From an uncultured Altererythrobacter sp. (GTDB lineage Bacteria; Pseudomonadota; Alphaproteobacteria; Sphingomonadales; Sphingomonadaceae), in the NCBI GenBank assembly GCA_913055875.1, contig CAJXJY010000006.1, forward strand, positions 1-64,000: a DNA stretch of 64,000 nt, given 5' to 3'. A model generated the notes under the pieces. That model was not told the origin of the DNA and made no database searches. It saw only the letters and a program-made list of their open reading frames with translations. Made by a program: the position numbers and the translations under genes. Of this stretch, positions 45,220 through 53,115 are shown piece after piece; position 1 is the first letter of the stretch; every line of letters starts with the position of its first letter.

Positions 45220-46062
45220 ATGATTATCGCCTGCCCTGCCTGCTCGACGCGCTACGTGGTCCCCGACAGCGCGATCGGCGTGGAGGGACGCACGGTGCGC
45301 TGCGCCAAGTGCCGCCACAGCTGGTTCCAGGACGGACCGGCGCTGGAATTGCGCGAAGAGGCTCCCGCCGGGGCCGCCATAGCGGGGGACGAGCCGGTCG
45401 GTTCCTCCCCTCCGCCTCCGACCCCACCTCCGCCTCCTCCAGCCCCGGTGCCGCGTGAGGAGCAGCCGGAGCCCACCCCCGAAGAGGACCCGGACGAGGA
45501 GCCCGGCATTCCCCCGCCGCCGGACTATCCCGAGCCGGTACCCTCGGTGGTCGAAACCGAGCCTCCGCCCGCCTCCGCCTATGAGGAGGACGACGACACC
45601 TCGCCGTTCGAATCCCAGCCGCCCTTCCGGCCGCGGCGCAATTGGCTGAAGCTGTGGACTGCGGCGGCGGTGGCGTTCGCCTTGCTCGCCGGGGCGACGG
45701 TGGTCGCGGTCAGCTATTGGGGCCTGCCCGACTGGATGCCGTTCAGCCGCCCGACCTTCGCGGTCGGCAATCGCGCGCTGGTGCTCGATTTTCCCGCCGA
45801 CCAGCAGGACCGTCGCACGCTCCCCAACGGCACCGAATTTTACGGCGCGAGCGGCACCATCACCAATACCGGGCGCGAAACGGTGACGGTGCCCTCGATC
45901 CTGATCGTGATGCGCGATGCGCGCGAACGGATCGTCTACAGCTGGGAAGTCGCACCCCCGCAGCCGACGCTCGCCCCGGGCGAGGTGGTGCGTATCGACG
46001 AGGCGGTGACCGACGTGCCCAAATCGGCGAAGTTCGCAGAATTCGGCTGGAAACCGGACTAG
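45220..46062 (+). CDS. MJ0042-type zinc-ribbon membrane protein
   Basis: 280 residues from ATG 45220. The N-terminal zinc ribbon has Cys5, Cys8, Cys28 and Cys31 (IIACPACSTRY, RTVRCAKCRHSWFQ), the MJ0042 pattern. A long Pro/Glu-rich linker (about 60-130) leads to a membrane helix (LWTAAAVAFALLAGATVVAV, near 147-166) and a periplasmic C-terminal domain resembling a FxLYD/DUF3426-like beta-fold (NRALVLDF, GTITNTGRETVTVPSILIVMRDAR). Such proteins sit next to ftsE-ftsX in many sphingomonads; function unknown. A TGTGG-CCACA hairpin lies in its 157-base leader. Confidence 0.85.
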   Translation: MIIACPACSTRYVVPDSAIGVEGRTVRCAKCRHSWFQDGPALELREEAPAGAAIAGDEPVGSSPPPPTPPPPPPAPVPREEQPEPTPEEDPDEEPGIPPPPDYPEPVPSVVETEPPPASAYEEDDDTSPFESQPPFRPRRNWLKLWTAAAVAFALLAGATVVAVSYWGLPDWMPFSRPTFAVGNRALVLDFPADQQDRRTLPNGTEFYGASGTITNTGRETVTVPSILIVMRDARERIVYSWEVAPPQPTLAPGEVVRIDEAVTDVPKSAKFAEFGWKPD

Positions 46063-46199
46063 ACTCGGTTTCAGCAAAGCTGAAACGGATGCGGCACCGG
46101 CCCACTCCCCCACCCGGCCACCCATAGGATATTATGGTCGGGGTGGCGCCGGGTGGGGGAGTGGGCCGGTGCCGCTCCAGCGAAGCGGAAAACGACTCC
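46062..46199. repeat. Inverted-repeat element B2 between convergent genes
   Basis: The left arm 46094-46123 equals the left arm of B1. The right arm 46141-46172 has a 2-base GC insertion, and the loop differs in one base (GGATATTATGG). Outer ends GACTCGGTTTC-AGC and GGAAAACGACTCC (right) extend the symmetry, with a small hairpin TTTCAGC-AAA-GCTGAAA at the left. It lies exactly between two convergent stop codons. Confidence 0.88.
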
Positions 46200-46204
46200 G
46201 GCAA

Positions 46205-46402
46205 CTACTCGAATTCGAGCCACACCTGTCCGTCACCGCGCCTGGTGACGCGGACGTGCGGGCCGTCGGGCAGCTCGCTCGACTGTCGGTATATGGCGAC
46301 GCCCGCGACGATACGCGCGCTGGCGCGGGCCGTGACGGTCGCCGGCCCGGATTCGACCGAAGGCGACGATGCAGCGAGCAGCAGGGTGAGGGCGAGATTC
46401 AT
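46205..46402 (-). CDS. Small exported protein of unknown function
   Basis: 65 residues from ATG 46402. The first 19 residues (MNLALTLLLAASSPSVESG) look like a short signal peptide. The mature part has RASARIVAGVAIYRQSS and HVRVTRRGDGQVWLEFE, a short beta-rich stretch. I know no family. The frame is open far upstream, but that part is antisense to tRNA-Leu and the kinase gene. It could also start at 46477. Between 46403 and 46621 I see no other gene. Confidence 0.45.
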   Translation of the reverse strand: MNLALTLLLAASSPSVESGPATVTARASARIVAGVAIYRQSSELPDGPHVRVTRRGDGQVWLEFE

Positions 46403-46621
46403 CGCCGCGCAGTTGAAGCGCCGCTCGCGGTTCCGGCAACGCCGCCGGACGCGCGGTCCCGAAACGGGACTGGCCATCCGAATTCGGTTAAATCGGGCAG
46501 TCCGAGGCGCCGGCTTCGCGGTAGGCTGCGCAGCGTGCAAATCGCGCTTGCGGGGGGATAGGCGCTTTGCTAGGGGCGCGCTCCTACCCCGCAGGGCGGC
46601 GCTTTCGCCCCCTGACTGAGT

Positions 46622-46708
46622 GCGGTCGTGGCGGAACTGGTAGACGCGCAACGTTGAGGTCGTTGTGGCCGAAAGGCCGTGGAAGTTCGAGTCTTCTCGA
46701 CCGCACCA
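46622..46708 (+). tRNA. tRNA-Leu (anticodon GAG)
   Basis: 87 bases including encoded CCA. Acceptor GCGGTCG pairs with CGACCGC; the D arm has GGCGGAACTGGTAGACGC; the anticodon stem CAACG/CGTTG encloses loop TTGAGGT (anticodon GAG); the long variable arm TGGCCGAAAGGCCGT is typical of type II tRNAs; the T arm is AAGTTCGAGTCTT. It lies at the upstream edge of the signalling cluster. Confidence 0.97.
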
Positions 46709-46739
46709 ACAGATTCGGGCCCGGTCTCCGACAAATGGC

Positions 46740-47348
46740 TTGCATCGCCCATCGCGACGCGACACCTTCGCGTCCGGAGGCAATCGGCGAAAGGGGACTT
46801 TCATTCGGTCCGAAGCGGAACTGCTTGCCCTGTGGCAGGGCGGCGACGCGGCAGCGCGCGACGAGGTGATCGCATCGGTGGTCAAGGATCTGGCCGCGAT
46901 CGCCCGCGTGCGCCTGCGCCAGGAAGGCTCCGCCACGCTCGAGACCGGCGAACTGGTCAACGAGGCGGTCGAGCGGCTGATGCGGCTCGACCGGATGCGC
47001 TGGCGCAACCGGGCGCATGTCATCGCCATGGCGGCGCGCATCATGCGGCGCCTGCTGGTCGACCGCGCGCGGCGCCGCTTGGCGGGCAAACGCGACCATC
47101 GCCGGGTCACGCTGGTTACCGGCCTGGCCGGGGAGACGCCGCGTACGATCGATGTCCTGGCGCTCGAGGAAGCGCTCGATGCTCTCGACGACGAACGCGC
47201 CCGACTGGTCGAAATGCGCTTCTTCGGCAACATGACGATCGAAGAGGTGGCGGAAGCGATGGACATCTCGCCCGCGACGGTCAAGCGGCGCTGGGCGGCG
47301 ACGCGCGCCTGGCTGCAAGAGGCGCTGGTGGAGCCGCCGCGCTCATGA
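46740..47348 (+). CDS. ECF-type RNA polymerase sigma factor (kinase-linked, TIGR02999-like)
   Basis: About 182-203 residues depending on start. Region 2 has LVNEAVERLMRLDRMRWRNR and AHVIAMAARIMRRLLVDRARRR; region 4 has LALEEALDALDDERARLVEMR, NMTIEEVAEAMDISPATVKRRW. The acidic region 2.2 motif of ordinary ECF factors (DAED) is replaced by LETGEL with Thr at codon 46944. In kinase-linked ECF factors phosphorylation of a nearby Thr is known to supply the missing charge. No ATG, GTG or TTG sits where the family begins. TTG 46740 lacks a ribosome site; ATT 46803 follows AAAGGGGA by 6 bases. It overlaps the kinase gene by 4 bases. Confidence 0.85.
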   Translation: MHRPSRRDTFASGGNRRKGTFIRSEAELLALWQGGDAAARDEVIASVVKDLAAIARVRLRQEGSATLETGELVNEAVERLMRLDRMRWRNRAHVIAMAARIMRRLLVDRARRRLAGKRDHRRVTLVTGLAGETPRTIDVLALEEALDALDDERARLVEMRFFGNMTIEEVAEAMDISPATVKRRWAATRAWLQEALVEPPRS

Positions 47349-49747
47349 CGAAACGAACGACCAGCGTCCTCGATCTGACCGAGAAGCTGCTCGAGGCCGC
47401 GCCGGAGCGGCACGCCGATATCCTGGCTGCGAGCCCGCTCGACGAACGGGACAAGCAGGCGGCGCTGGCGCTTTATCGCGCGAGCCTCGAGGACGATCCC
47501 GACGATCCGCAGCTCACCGGCGGCGCCTCCGCCATCAGCCGGGATGCCTTCGACGAACCGCCTCCCGAACAGGTCGGCGGATACCGCATCGTGCGCCGCC
47601 TCGGGAAAGGCGGGATGGGCGAAGTCTTTCTCGCCGAGCGCGAAGGTCTCGACTTTTCGCATCGGGCCTGCATCAAGCTGATCCGCAGCGACAATTTTCC
47701 CGACCTCCTGCTGCCGCGCTTCCTTCAGGAGCGGCGGCTCCTGTCGCGGCTGAACCATCCAGCGATCGCGCGGCTCTACGATGCCGGGACGAGCGAGACG
47801 GGCCAGCCCTTCTTCGTGATGGAATTCGTCGACGGGCTGCGGCTGGACGAATGGCTCGACGAGCGGCGTCCCGGCCTGGACACCCGTCTCGACGTGTTGG
47901 AGCAGATCCTCGAAGGCGTCGGCGAGGCGCACCGCAATCTCATCATCCATCGCGACCTCACGCCGGGAAACATCCTCGTCACGCAGGAGAACCAGGCGAA
48001 GCTGATCGACTTCGGCATTTCGCGCCGCGAACGCGAGGACAAAACTCCGGGGGACGGTACGGACGATCCTGGGCAATCGGACCGCGGCGGCACCGCCACG
48101 CCCGGCTACGGGGCCCCGGAGGAGCGCGTCGCCGGGCATTCGACCACCCGCTCGGACATCTACGCGCTCGGCCGCATCGCAGGCCTCCTGTTCGGCGACG
48201 AAGGCGAGCCGGAACTCGACGCCATCGCCGCGCGCGCAGCGGCCGAAGCGCCGGAGGATCGCTACGCCTCGACGGATGCCATGCTGCAGGACATCCGCAA
48301 CTTCCGCGACGGCGACCCGGTCGCCGCCTATTCGACCGGGCGGCGCTATCGGGCGGGCAAGTTCGTCGGGCGCAACGCGGGGTGGTTCGGGCTCGCGGCG
48401 CTGCTGTTCGTGGGGCTCGTCACCGCACTGGCGATCAGCCTCGCCGCGCTCGACCGCGCCGCGACCAGCGAACGGCTCGCTTCGAGCAGGTTCGACGATG
48501 TGCGCGAAATCGCGCGCTTCATGCTGTTCGACCTCTACGACGAAGTCGAGCCGCTGATCGGTTCGACGCCGGTGCGCGAACAGATCGCCGACCGCTCGCT
48601 CGCCTATCTCGAGGAATTGCAGAAGCAGCCCGACCTGCCGGCCGATCTGCGGCTCGATATCGCGCGCAGCTATCTGCGGCTGTCGGCGGTGGTGGGTAAC
48701 CCGATCGGCTCCAATCTGGGCCGGCGCGACGAGGCGCGGCAATCGCTCGACACCGCGATCGCCATGCTCGAGCAATTGCTGCGCGAGAATTCCGGCGACG
48801 CGTCCGCCAGACGCGCGCTGGCCGAAGCGATGTACAACGATGCCGTGCTGCGCTTCATCGGCGAAAACGACGACGCCGGGGGGATCGAGAGCGCGGACCG
48901 GTCCGCGCGCCTTTATGGCGAATTGCTTGCTGCCGACCCGGACGACGAGAGCCTGCGCTACGCGATGCTGCAAAGCCGGCACCAGGCGGCCAAGCCCTAC
49001 CCCTATCTCGAGAAGGGGAAGGAAGGCATTGCGCGGCTGCGCAAGCTGCTGCCCGATGTCGCCGCCTTCGCCGATACCGCGCAGGACAGGCTCGCCGCCC
49101 GGCGGATGCTCGGGTCGGTGCAGGCGACGCTCGGCTTCATGTACGATCACGCCTACACGCCCGCCGACCCCGAACACGCCAACGCCGTCCGCTATCTCGA
49201 CATGGCCGTCGCGACGAGCCTCGGCATGGTCGAGCGCTTCCCCGATCACGAGGACGTTTTGAGCAGCGCGGTCGCCAACCTGTTCTGGCGCGCGATCGTC
49301 TATTCCGGGCTCGATCGCAACGCCGAGGCGCTGGCCGATCTCGACCGCGCCGACGGGCTGGTCGGCACCATCATCCGCCTCGATCCGGAGAACAAGGGCG
49401 CCGTGCAAAGGCAGAACAGCCTCGACAGCCAGCGGGTTCACGTGCTCTCGGCGATGGGGCGGCGCAGCGAGGCGCTGGCGATCTCGCAGCGTCAGGTGAA
49501 GCGGCGCGGCGACCTGCTGGCTCCGCAGCCGGACAACGATGCGCTGCGGCGCGACCTCGCGAATGCGCAGCTCGACCATGCGCTGCTCGCCGACGAGATG
49601 GACAATTCCCGGCTCGCCTGCCGGTATTTCCGCATGTCGCATGCCAATTGGCAGAAGATGGCCGCAATCGCTCCCAGCGATATCGGCGAATTGCAGGAAT
49701 ACCTCAATCCGGGACTCGCCGCCTGCGCGGTCGCGTTTCGCTATTGA
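47345..49747 (+). CDS. Membrane Ser/Thr protein kinase with a TPR-like periplasmic domain
   Basis: 800 residues. Residues about 79-330 are a Hanks-type kinase: GKGGMGEVFLAERE loop, ACIKLIR with the ATP Lys, HRDLTPGNILV (Lys after the catalytic Asp is replaced by Thr), LIDFGISRRE and GGTATPGYGAPEERVAGH. One membrane helix follows at 347-369. The outer 430 residues are helical repeats with TPR-like spacing (LEELQKQPDLPADLRLDIARSY, ARRALAEAMYNDAVLRF). The ATG overlaps the sigma-factor stop, so kinase and ECF factor are made together; the kinase probably phosphorylates and activates it on an envelope signal. Confidence 0.92.
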   Translation: MTKRTTSVLDLTEKLLEAAPERHADILAASPLDERDKQAALALYRASLEDDPDDPQLTGGASAISRDAFDEPPPEQVGGYRIVRRLGKGGMGEVFLAEREGLDFSHRACIKLIRSDNFPDLLLPRFLQERRLLSRLNHPAIARLYDAGTSETGQPFFVMEFVDGLRLDEWLDERRPGLDTRLDVLEQILEGVGEAHRNLIIHRDLTPGNILVTQENQAKLIDFGISRREREDKTPGDGTDDPGQSDRGGTATPGYGAPEERVAGHSTTRSDIYALGRIAGLLFGDEGEPELDAIAARAAAEAPEDRYASTDAMLQDIRNFRDGDPVAAYSTGRRYRAGKFVGRNAGWFGLAALLFVGLVTALAISLAALDRAATSERLASSRFDDVREIARFMLFDLYDEVEPLIGSTPVREQIADRSLAYLEELQKQPDLPADLRLDIARSYLRLSAVVGNPIGSNLGRRDEARQSLDTAIAMLEQLLRENSGDASARRALAEAMYNDAVLRFIGENDDAGGIESADRSARLYGELLAADPDDESLRYAMLQSRHQAAKPYPYLEKGKEGIARLRKLLPDVAAFADTAQDRLAARRMLGSVQATLGFMYDHAYTPADPEHANAVRYLDMAVATSLGMVERFPDHEDVLSSAVANLFWRAIVYSGLDRNAEALADLDRADGLVGTIIRLDPENKGAVQRQNSLDSQRVHVLSAMGRRSEALAISQRQVKRRGDLLAPQPDNDALRRDLANAQLDHALLADEMDNSRLACRYFRMSHANWQKMAAIAPSDIGELQEYLNPGLAACAVAFRY

Positions 49748-49806
49748 TATAGCGCCGGACCTGATATTCCCGGCCCGGCCCGGTCGTCGCAAATGAGGGG
49801 GTAGCA

Positions 49807-50820
49807 GTGGAGAACCAGGTCCCGGAACCTTCGTCCACCCCGGATGCGGTCAGGCTCTGCCCCAATTGCGGTACGCGCTACCGTGGCCGGTTCTGCGCGG
49901 TTTGCGGGCAGGAAAGCGAACCCGAGGATTCGCTCGCCTCGTTCACCGGCGACGTCTTCCAGTCGCTGACCGATACCGAAGGGCGGTTCCTGCAGACGCT
50001 GCGCGAACTGGCCGTCGATCCGGGCAACGTCACCCGGCGCTATATCGACGGCGAGCGCAAGCGGTGGACCTCGCCGGTGAGCATCTTCCTCGCCGGGTTC
50101 TTCGCGTTGTTCCTGGCGATCGACGCGTTCGGGTTCGACATCGTCGAGTTTCACGAACGCAGCTCGGTTGGCCCCGCGCTCGCCAACGCAGACAGCGCGC
50201 TGTCCGCGATTGCCGAAGGCCGGACCCGGCGGATATCGCCGGTGGGCGAATTCTGGATGGCGTTTCAGGAAGGCTACGAGCAGCGCACTTCTCCGAAGAA
50301 CCCTCTGGAGATGACGGCCGAACGCTCGCGTGCGCAGGCTGCGCTGGCCGAAGTCCGCGCCGCCCGGCAGGCCTGGACCGGAGGTGCGGGCGCGGTTCCG
50401 GCCGACGTAAAGCCGCTGCTGCGCGCCGATCCGGCGCTGATCAACGAGATGATGCAGGAGGCGGTATCGAAATACAGCTTCCTGCTGATTCCGCTTTCGC
50501 TGCCATTCATGATGCTGCTGTTCGTGGGAAAGAGCGGGGTCCACAGCTTCGATCATGCGATATTCGTCACCTATTCGATCGGGTTCGCCAGCCTCGCCCT
50601 GTCGGTGGTGATCGTTCTTGCGGCGCTCGGCCTGCCGCTCGAACTCCTGCTATACGTGTTTGCAGCGGGGCTCGTGTGGCATCATTTCCGTCAGCTGCGC
50701 GGAGCCTACCGGCTTGCGCTTGGCGGGGCGCTCGTACGAACGCTGGTGCTAGAGATATTCGTCGCTGCGATCCTGTTCCTTTTCATGCTGTTCCTGGCGG
50801 TCGTCGGCGCTTTCGGGTGA
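49807..50820 (+). CDS. DUF3667-like zinc-ribbon membrane protein
   Basis: 337 residues starting with GTG 49807 behind a GAGGGGG site. The N-terminal ribbon has Cys18, Cys21, Cys30 and Cys33 (RLCPNCGTRYRGRFCAVCGQE), followed by FTGDVFQSLTDTEGRFLQTLREL and RYIDGERKRWTSPVSIFL, the pattern of DUF3667 proteins. Membrane segments follow (ISIFLAGFFALFLAIDAFG-type, FLLIPLSLPFMMLLFVG, GFASLALSVVIVLAALGL, VAAILFLFMLFLAVVGAF). Function unknown. It lies 59 bases after the kinase and 125 before the next one. Confidence 0.8.
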   Translation: MENQVPEPSSTPDAVRLCPNCGTRYRGRFCAVCGQESEPEDSLASFTGDVFQSLTDTEGRFLQTLRELAVDPGNVTRRYIDGERKRWTSPVSIFLAGFFALFLAIDAFGFDIVEFHERSSVGPALANADSALSAIAEGRTRRISPVGEFWMAFQEGYEQRTSPKNPLEMTAERSRAQAALAEVRAARQAWTGGAGAVPADVKPLLRADPALINEMMQEAVSKYSFLLIPLSLPFMMLLFVGKSGVHSFDHAIFVTYSIGFASLALSVVIVLAALGLPLELLLYVFAAGLVWHHFRQLRGAYRLALGGALVRTLVLEIFVAAILFLFMLFLAVVGAFG

Positions 50821-50945
50821 ATCCCGGGCCCACTGGAAAAAAATTTGAGCCCGATATAGGCTGAGCGCGCCTTATGGGGGTGCGGGGGGATGACGTCCCG
50901 CATGGTGGGAGCAAGGACCTTGCCGCAAGCGGATGCATTCATCCG

Positions 50946-52283
50946 ATGAACGCGCGCAGCGAGCACGCACTGGTCGACGGCCAGCCCATCCGCACGATCA
51001 ACGGGCGGCCGGGTCGGGTCGGCCATTTGCTCGGCGCCGGGGGGCAGGGCGAAGTCTACCAAATCGAAATGGCGGGCTCCCCCTTCGCGCTCAAATGGTA
51101 TCACCTGCATTATATCGATGCCGACGAGATGCTGCGCCAACGGCTCGAACGGGCGGTGCGGCGCGGGCCGCCGACGTCGGATTTCCTGTGGCCGCTCGAC
51201 CTCGCCGAAGTGCCGGGCAGGGCCGGTTTCGGCTACGTCATGCCGCTGCGCAGCGGCAGCTACACCTCGATCCAGGACATTATCGCCCCGCCGCCCAAGC
51301 GGCTCGAACTGAGCCTGTCGCTGCGCGCCGACATCTGCCGCCAGCTGGCCGACAACTTCCTGCAATTGCACGCCAACGGCTTCTGCTACCAAGACGTGAA
51401 TTTCGGCAATATCTTCATCGATCCGGATACCGGCAGGATCCTGATCTGCGACAACGACAACGTCAATGTCGACGGTGCGGATGCGAGCATCTACGGCACG
51501 CGCAAGTTCATGGCGCCCGAAGTGGTGCGGCGCGAAACGCTGCCCAACAGCCGTACCGACCTGTTCTCGCTCGCGGTGCTGTTCTTCTACACGATCTTCG
51601 GCTGGCACCCGCTCGACGGGCGGCGCGAGCACGAAATCCAAGTGTTCGGCGCCGAAGCCGAACAGCGCCTCTACGGCAGCGACCCGCTGTTCCTGTTCGA
51701 TCCCGACAACGACGAGAACGGTCCTGTCGAAGGGGTGCACGACTGGATCGTGGCGCGCTGGCAGGCCATGCCGCAGCGCATCCGCGACCTGTTCATGCGT
51801 TCGTTCACCACCGGCCTCTCCGATCCCGACAAGCGCGTTCTCGAAACGCAGTGGCGCAACGCGTTCGAGAAAATGCTGCAGGCCGTCCACACCTGCCCCG
51901 ATTGCGGGTTCGAACATGTCGTCGATACGGGCAGGAGCGGCCCCGGGGGCTGGCAGAAATGCCTCTCCTGCGATGCGGAGCTGGCCTATCCGCACATGCT
52001 GTCGGGCCGCGATGTGGCTGCGCTGCTCACGGTCGGGCGGGAGATCGCCTTCCCCACTCCGGGCAACGGCAATTGTCCGGATACGGCGCGGGTCGAGGCG
52101 CATCCGACCTACGAGGATCTCATCGGGCTGAGGAATTGCGGCGAAAAGCCCTGGCGCGCCGGGCTGGCGGACGGCAGCAGCCATCCGGTCCCGCCCGGCA
52201 AGTCCGTCAGGATCGAACCGGGGCTGGAAATCGAAGTCGGGCGGCACAGCTACCGGGTCTCGCAGGTGGAGGCGCACGCATGA
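50946..52283 (+). CDS. Atypical Ser/Thr kinase with zinc ribbon and FHA-like tail (TerY-P triad kinase)
   Basis: 445 residues. Kinase core: GAGGQGEV at 30-37, Lys50 in FALKWY, then YQDVNFGN at 148-155, where the usual HRD is YQD but Asp150 and Asn155 remain. D169 in ICDNDN replaces DFG with DND. GTRKFMAPEVVRRE is the activation-loop end. A zinc ribbon follows (Cys317, 320, 339, 342), then about 85 residues from VGREIAFP (363) to GLEIEVGRHSYRV that resemble a degenerate FHA domain. A similar tail ends the PrsW protein. The PP2C gene overlaps by 4 bases. ATG 50946 has no clear ribosome site; ATG 50874 is possible. Confidence 0.85.
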   Translation: MNARSEHALVDGQPIRTINGRPGRVGHLLGAGGQGEVYQIEMAGSPFALKWYHLHYIDADEMLRQRLERAVRRGPPTSDFLWPLDLAEVPGRAGFGYVMPLRSGSYTSIQDIIAPPPKRLELSLSLRADICRQLADNFLQLHANGFCYQDVNFGNIFIDPDTGRILICDNDNVNVDGADASIYGTRKFMAPEVVRRETLPNSRTDLFSLAVLFFYTIFGWHPLDGRREHEIQVFGAEAEQRLYGSDPLFLFDPDNDENGPVEGVHDWIVARWQAMPQRIRDLFMRSFTTGLSDPDKRVLETQWRNAFEKMLQAVHTCPDCGFEHVVDTGRSGPGGWQKCLSCDAELAYPHMLSGRDVAALLTVGREIAFPTPGNGNCPDTARVEAHPTYEDLIGLRNCGEKPWRAGLADGSSHPVPPGKSVRIEPGLEIEVGRHSYRVSQVEAHA

Positions 52284-53113
52284 CCGGCATCCTGACACGC
52301 ACTCTGTGGCGCGTTGGCGGAGCATCCGTGCAGGGGGCGACGCACAAACGGCGCGACCTGCCCAACCAGGACGCCTTCGCCACGTCTCCCGAAAGCGGAA
52401 GCGGCCCCCGCATCGCCGCCGCCGTATCCGACGGCCACGGCGCCCGCCCGCATTTCCGCTCGCAGGACGGATCGCGTTTCGCCGTGCGCGGAGCGGTCGA
52501 AGTTCTGTCGTGGCATCTCGACGATGCCGAAGACGATGTCGAGGCGGCCGAGCATCTCGGTGGAGACATGATCGAATACTGGCGCCGCGCGGTGCATGCG
52601 GATCTCGAGGCCCGTCCGCTGGATAGCGACAAAGCGGAGCTTTACGGCCATTCGCCGCTGATCCCCTACGGCGCCACGCTGATCGCGGCGGCGGCGGATT
52701 CGGACACGCTCCATTTCATGCAGATCGGCGACGGGGACATCCTGATCGGCATGCCCGACGGGCAGATCGTCAATCCGCTGGCCGGGGACGAAGGCCTGGT
52801 CGGCGAGGAAACCCACTCGCTGTGCGAGGAGCAGGCAGAGCAGTATCTGCGCCAGACGAGCGTGTGGCGCGATCCGAACACGCCGTGGCCCGATTTCGTG
52901 CTGATCGCCAGCGACGGCGTCTCCAAGAGCTTCACCGACGAAGCGTCGTTTCATACCGCCGCTGCCCAGTTGCGCGAGGCCGCCCTGGAGAATCTTGCCA
53001 CGACACTGGCCGAACTGCCGGACTGGCTCGCCAGTCTCAGCGAAAGCGGCAGCGGCGACGATGCCACCATGTGCCTGATCGTTCGCGAGGACGCCGAAGA
53101 GGAAGGAGCCTGA
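52280..53113 (+). CDS. PP2C-family protein phosphatase
   Basis: 277 residues. Metal-binding Asp31 in LPNQDAF, Asp51-Gly52 in AAVSDGHGA, the third acidic site in LIASDGVSKSF (Asp near 212) and SGDDATMCL (Asp near 259) are all present, so catalysis by two metal ions is intact. It also has PYGATLIAAAADSDTLHFMQIGDGDIL. It would dephosphorylate targets of the adjacent kinase. Starts with ATG overlapping the kinase stop; PrsW starts 2 bases after its end. No membrane helix, so cytosolic. Confidence 0.93.
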   Translation: MTGILTRTLWRVGGASVQGATHKRRDLPNQDAFATSPESGSGPRIAAAVSDGHGARPHFRSQDGSRFAVRGAVEVLSWHLDDAEDDVEAAEHLGGDMIEYWRRAVHADLEARPLDSDKAELYGHSPLIPYGATLIAAAADSDTLHFMQIGDGDILIGMPDGQIVNPLAGDEGLVGEETHSLCEEQAEQYLRQTSVWRDPNTPWPDFVLIASDGVSKSFTDEASFHTAAAQLREAALENLATTLAELPDWLASLSESGSGDDATMCLIVREDAEEEGA

Positions 53114-53115
53114 CC

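Noticed and set aside
46665-46739. ATG 46665 as the start of the sigma factor
   Set aside because: It lies inside tRNA-Leu, and the added residues translate tRNA sequence.
46205-49792. 1195-codon open frame on the minus strand opposite the sigma factor and kinase genes
   Set aside because: It is antisense to clear kinase motifs and to tRNA-Leu and has no recognisable domain; high GC produces such frames. Only its last 65 codons, past the tRNA, are kept as a possible small gene.
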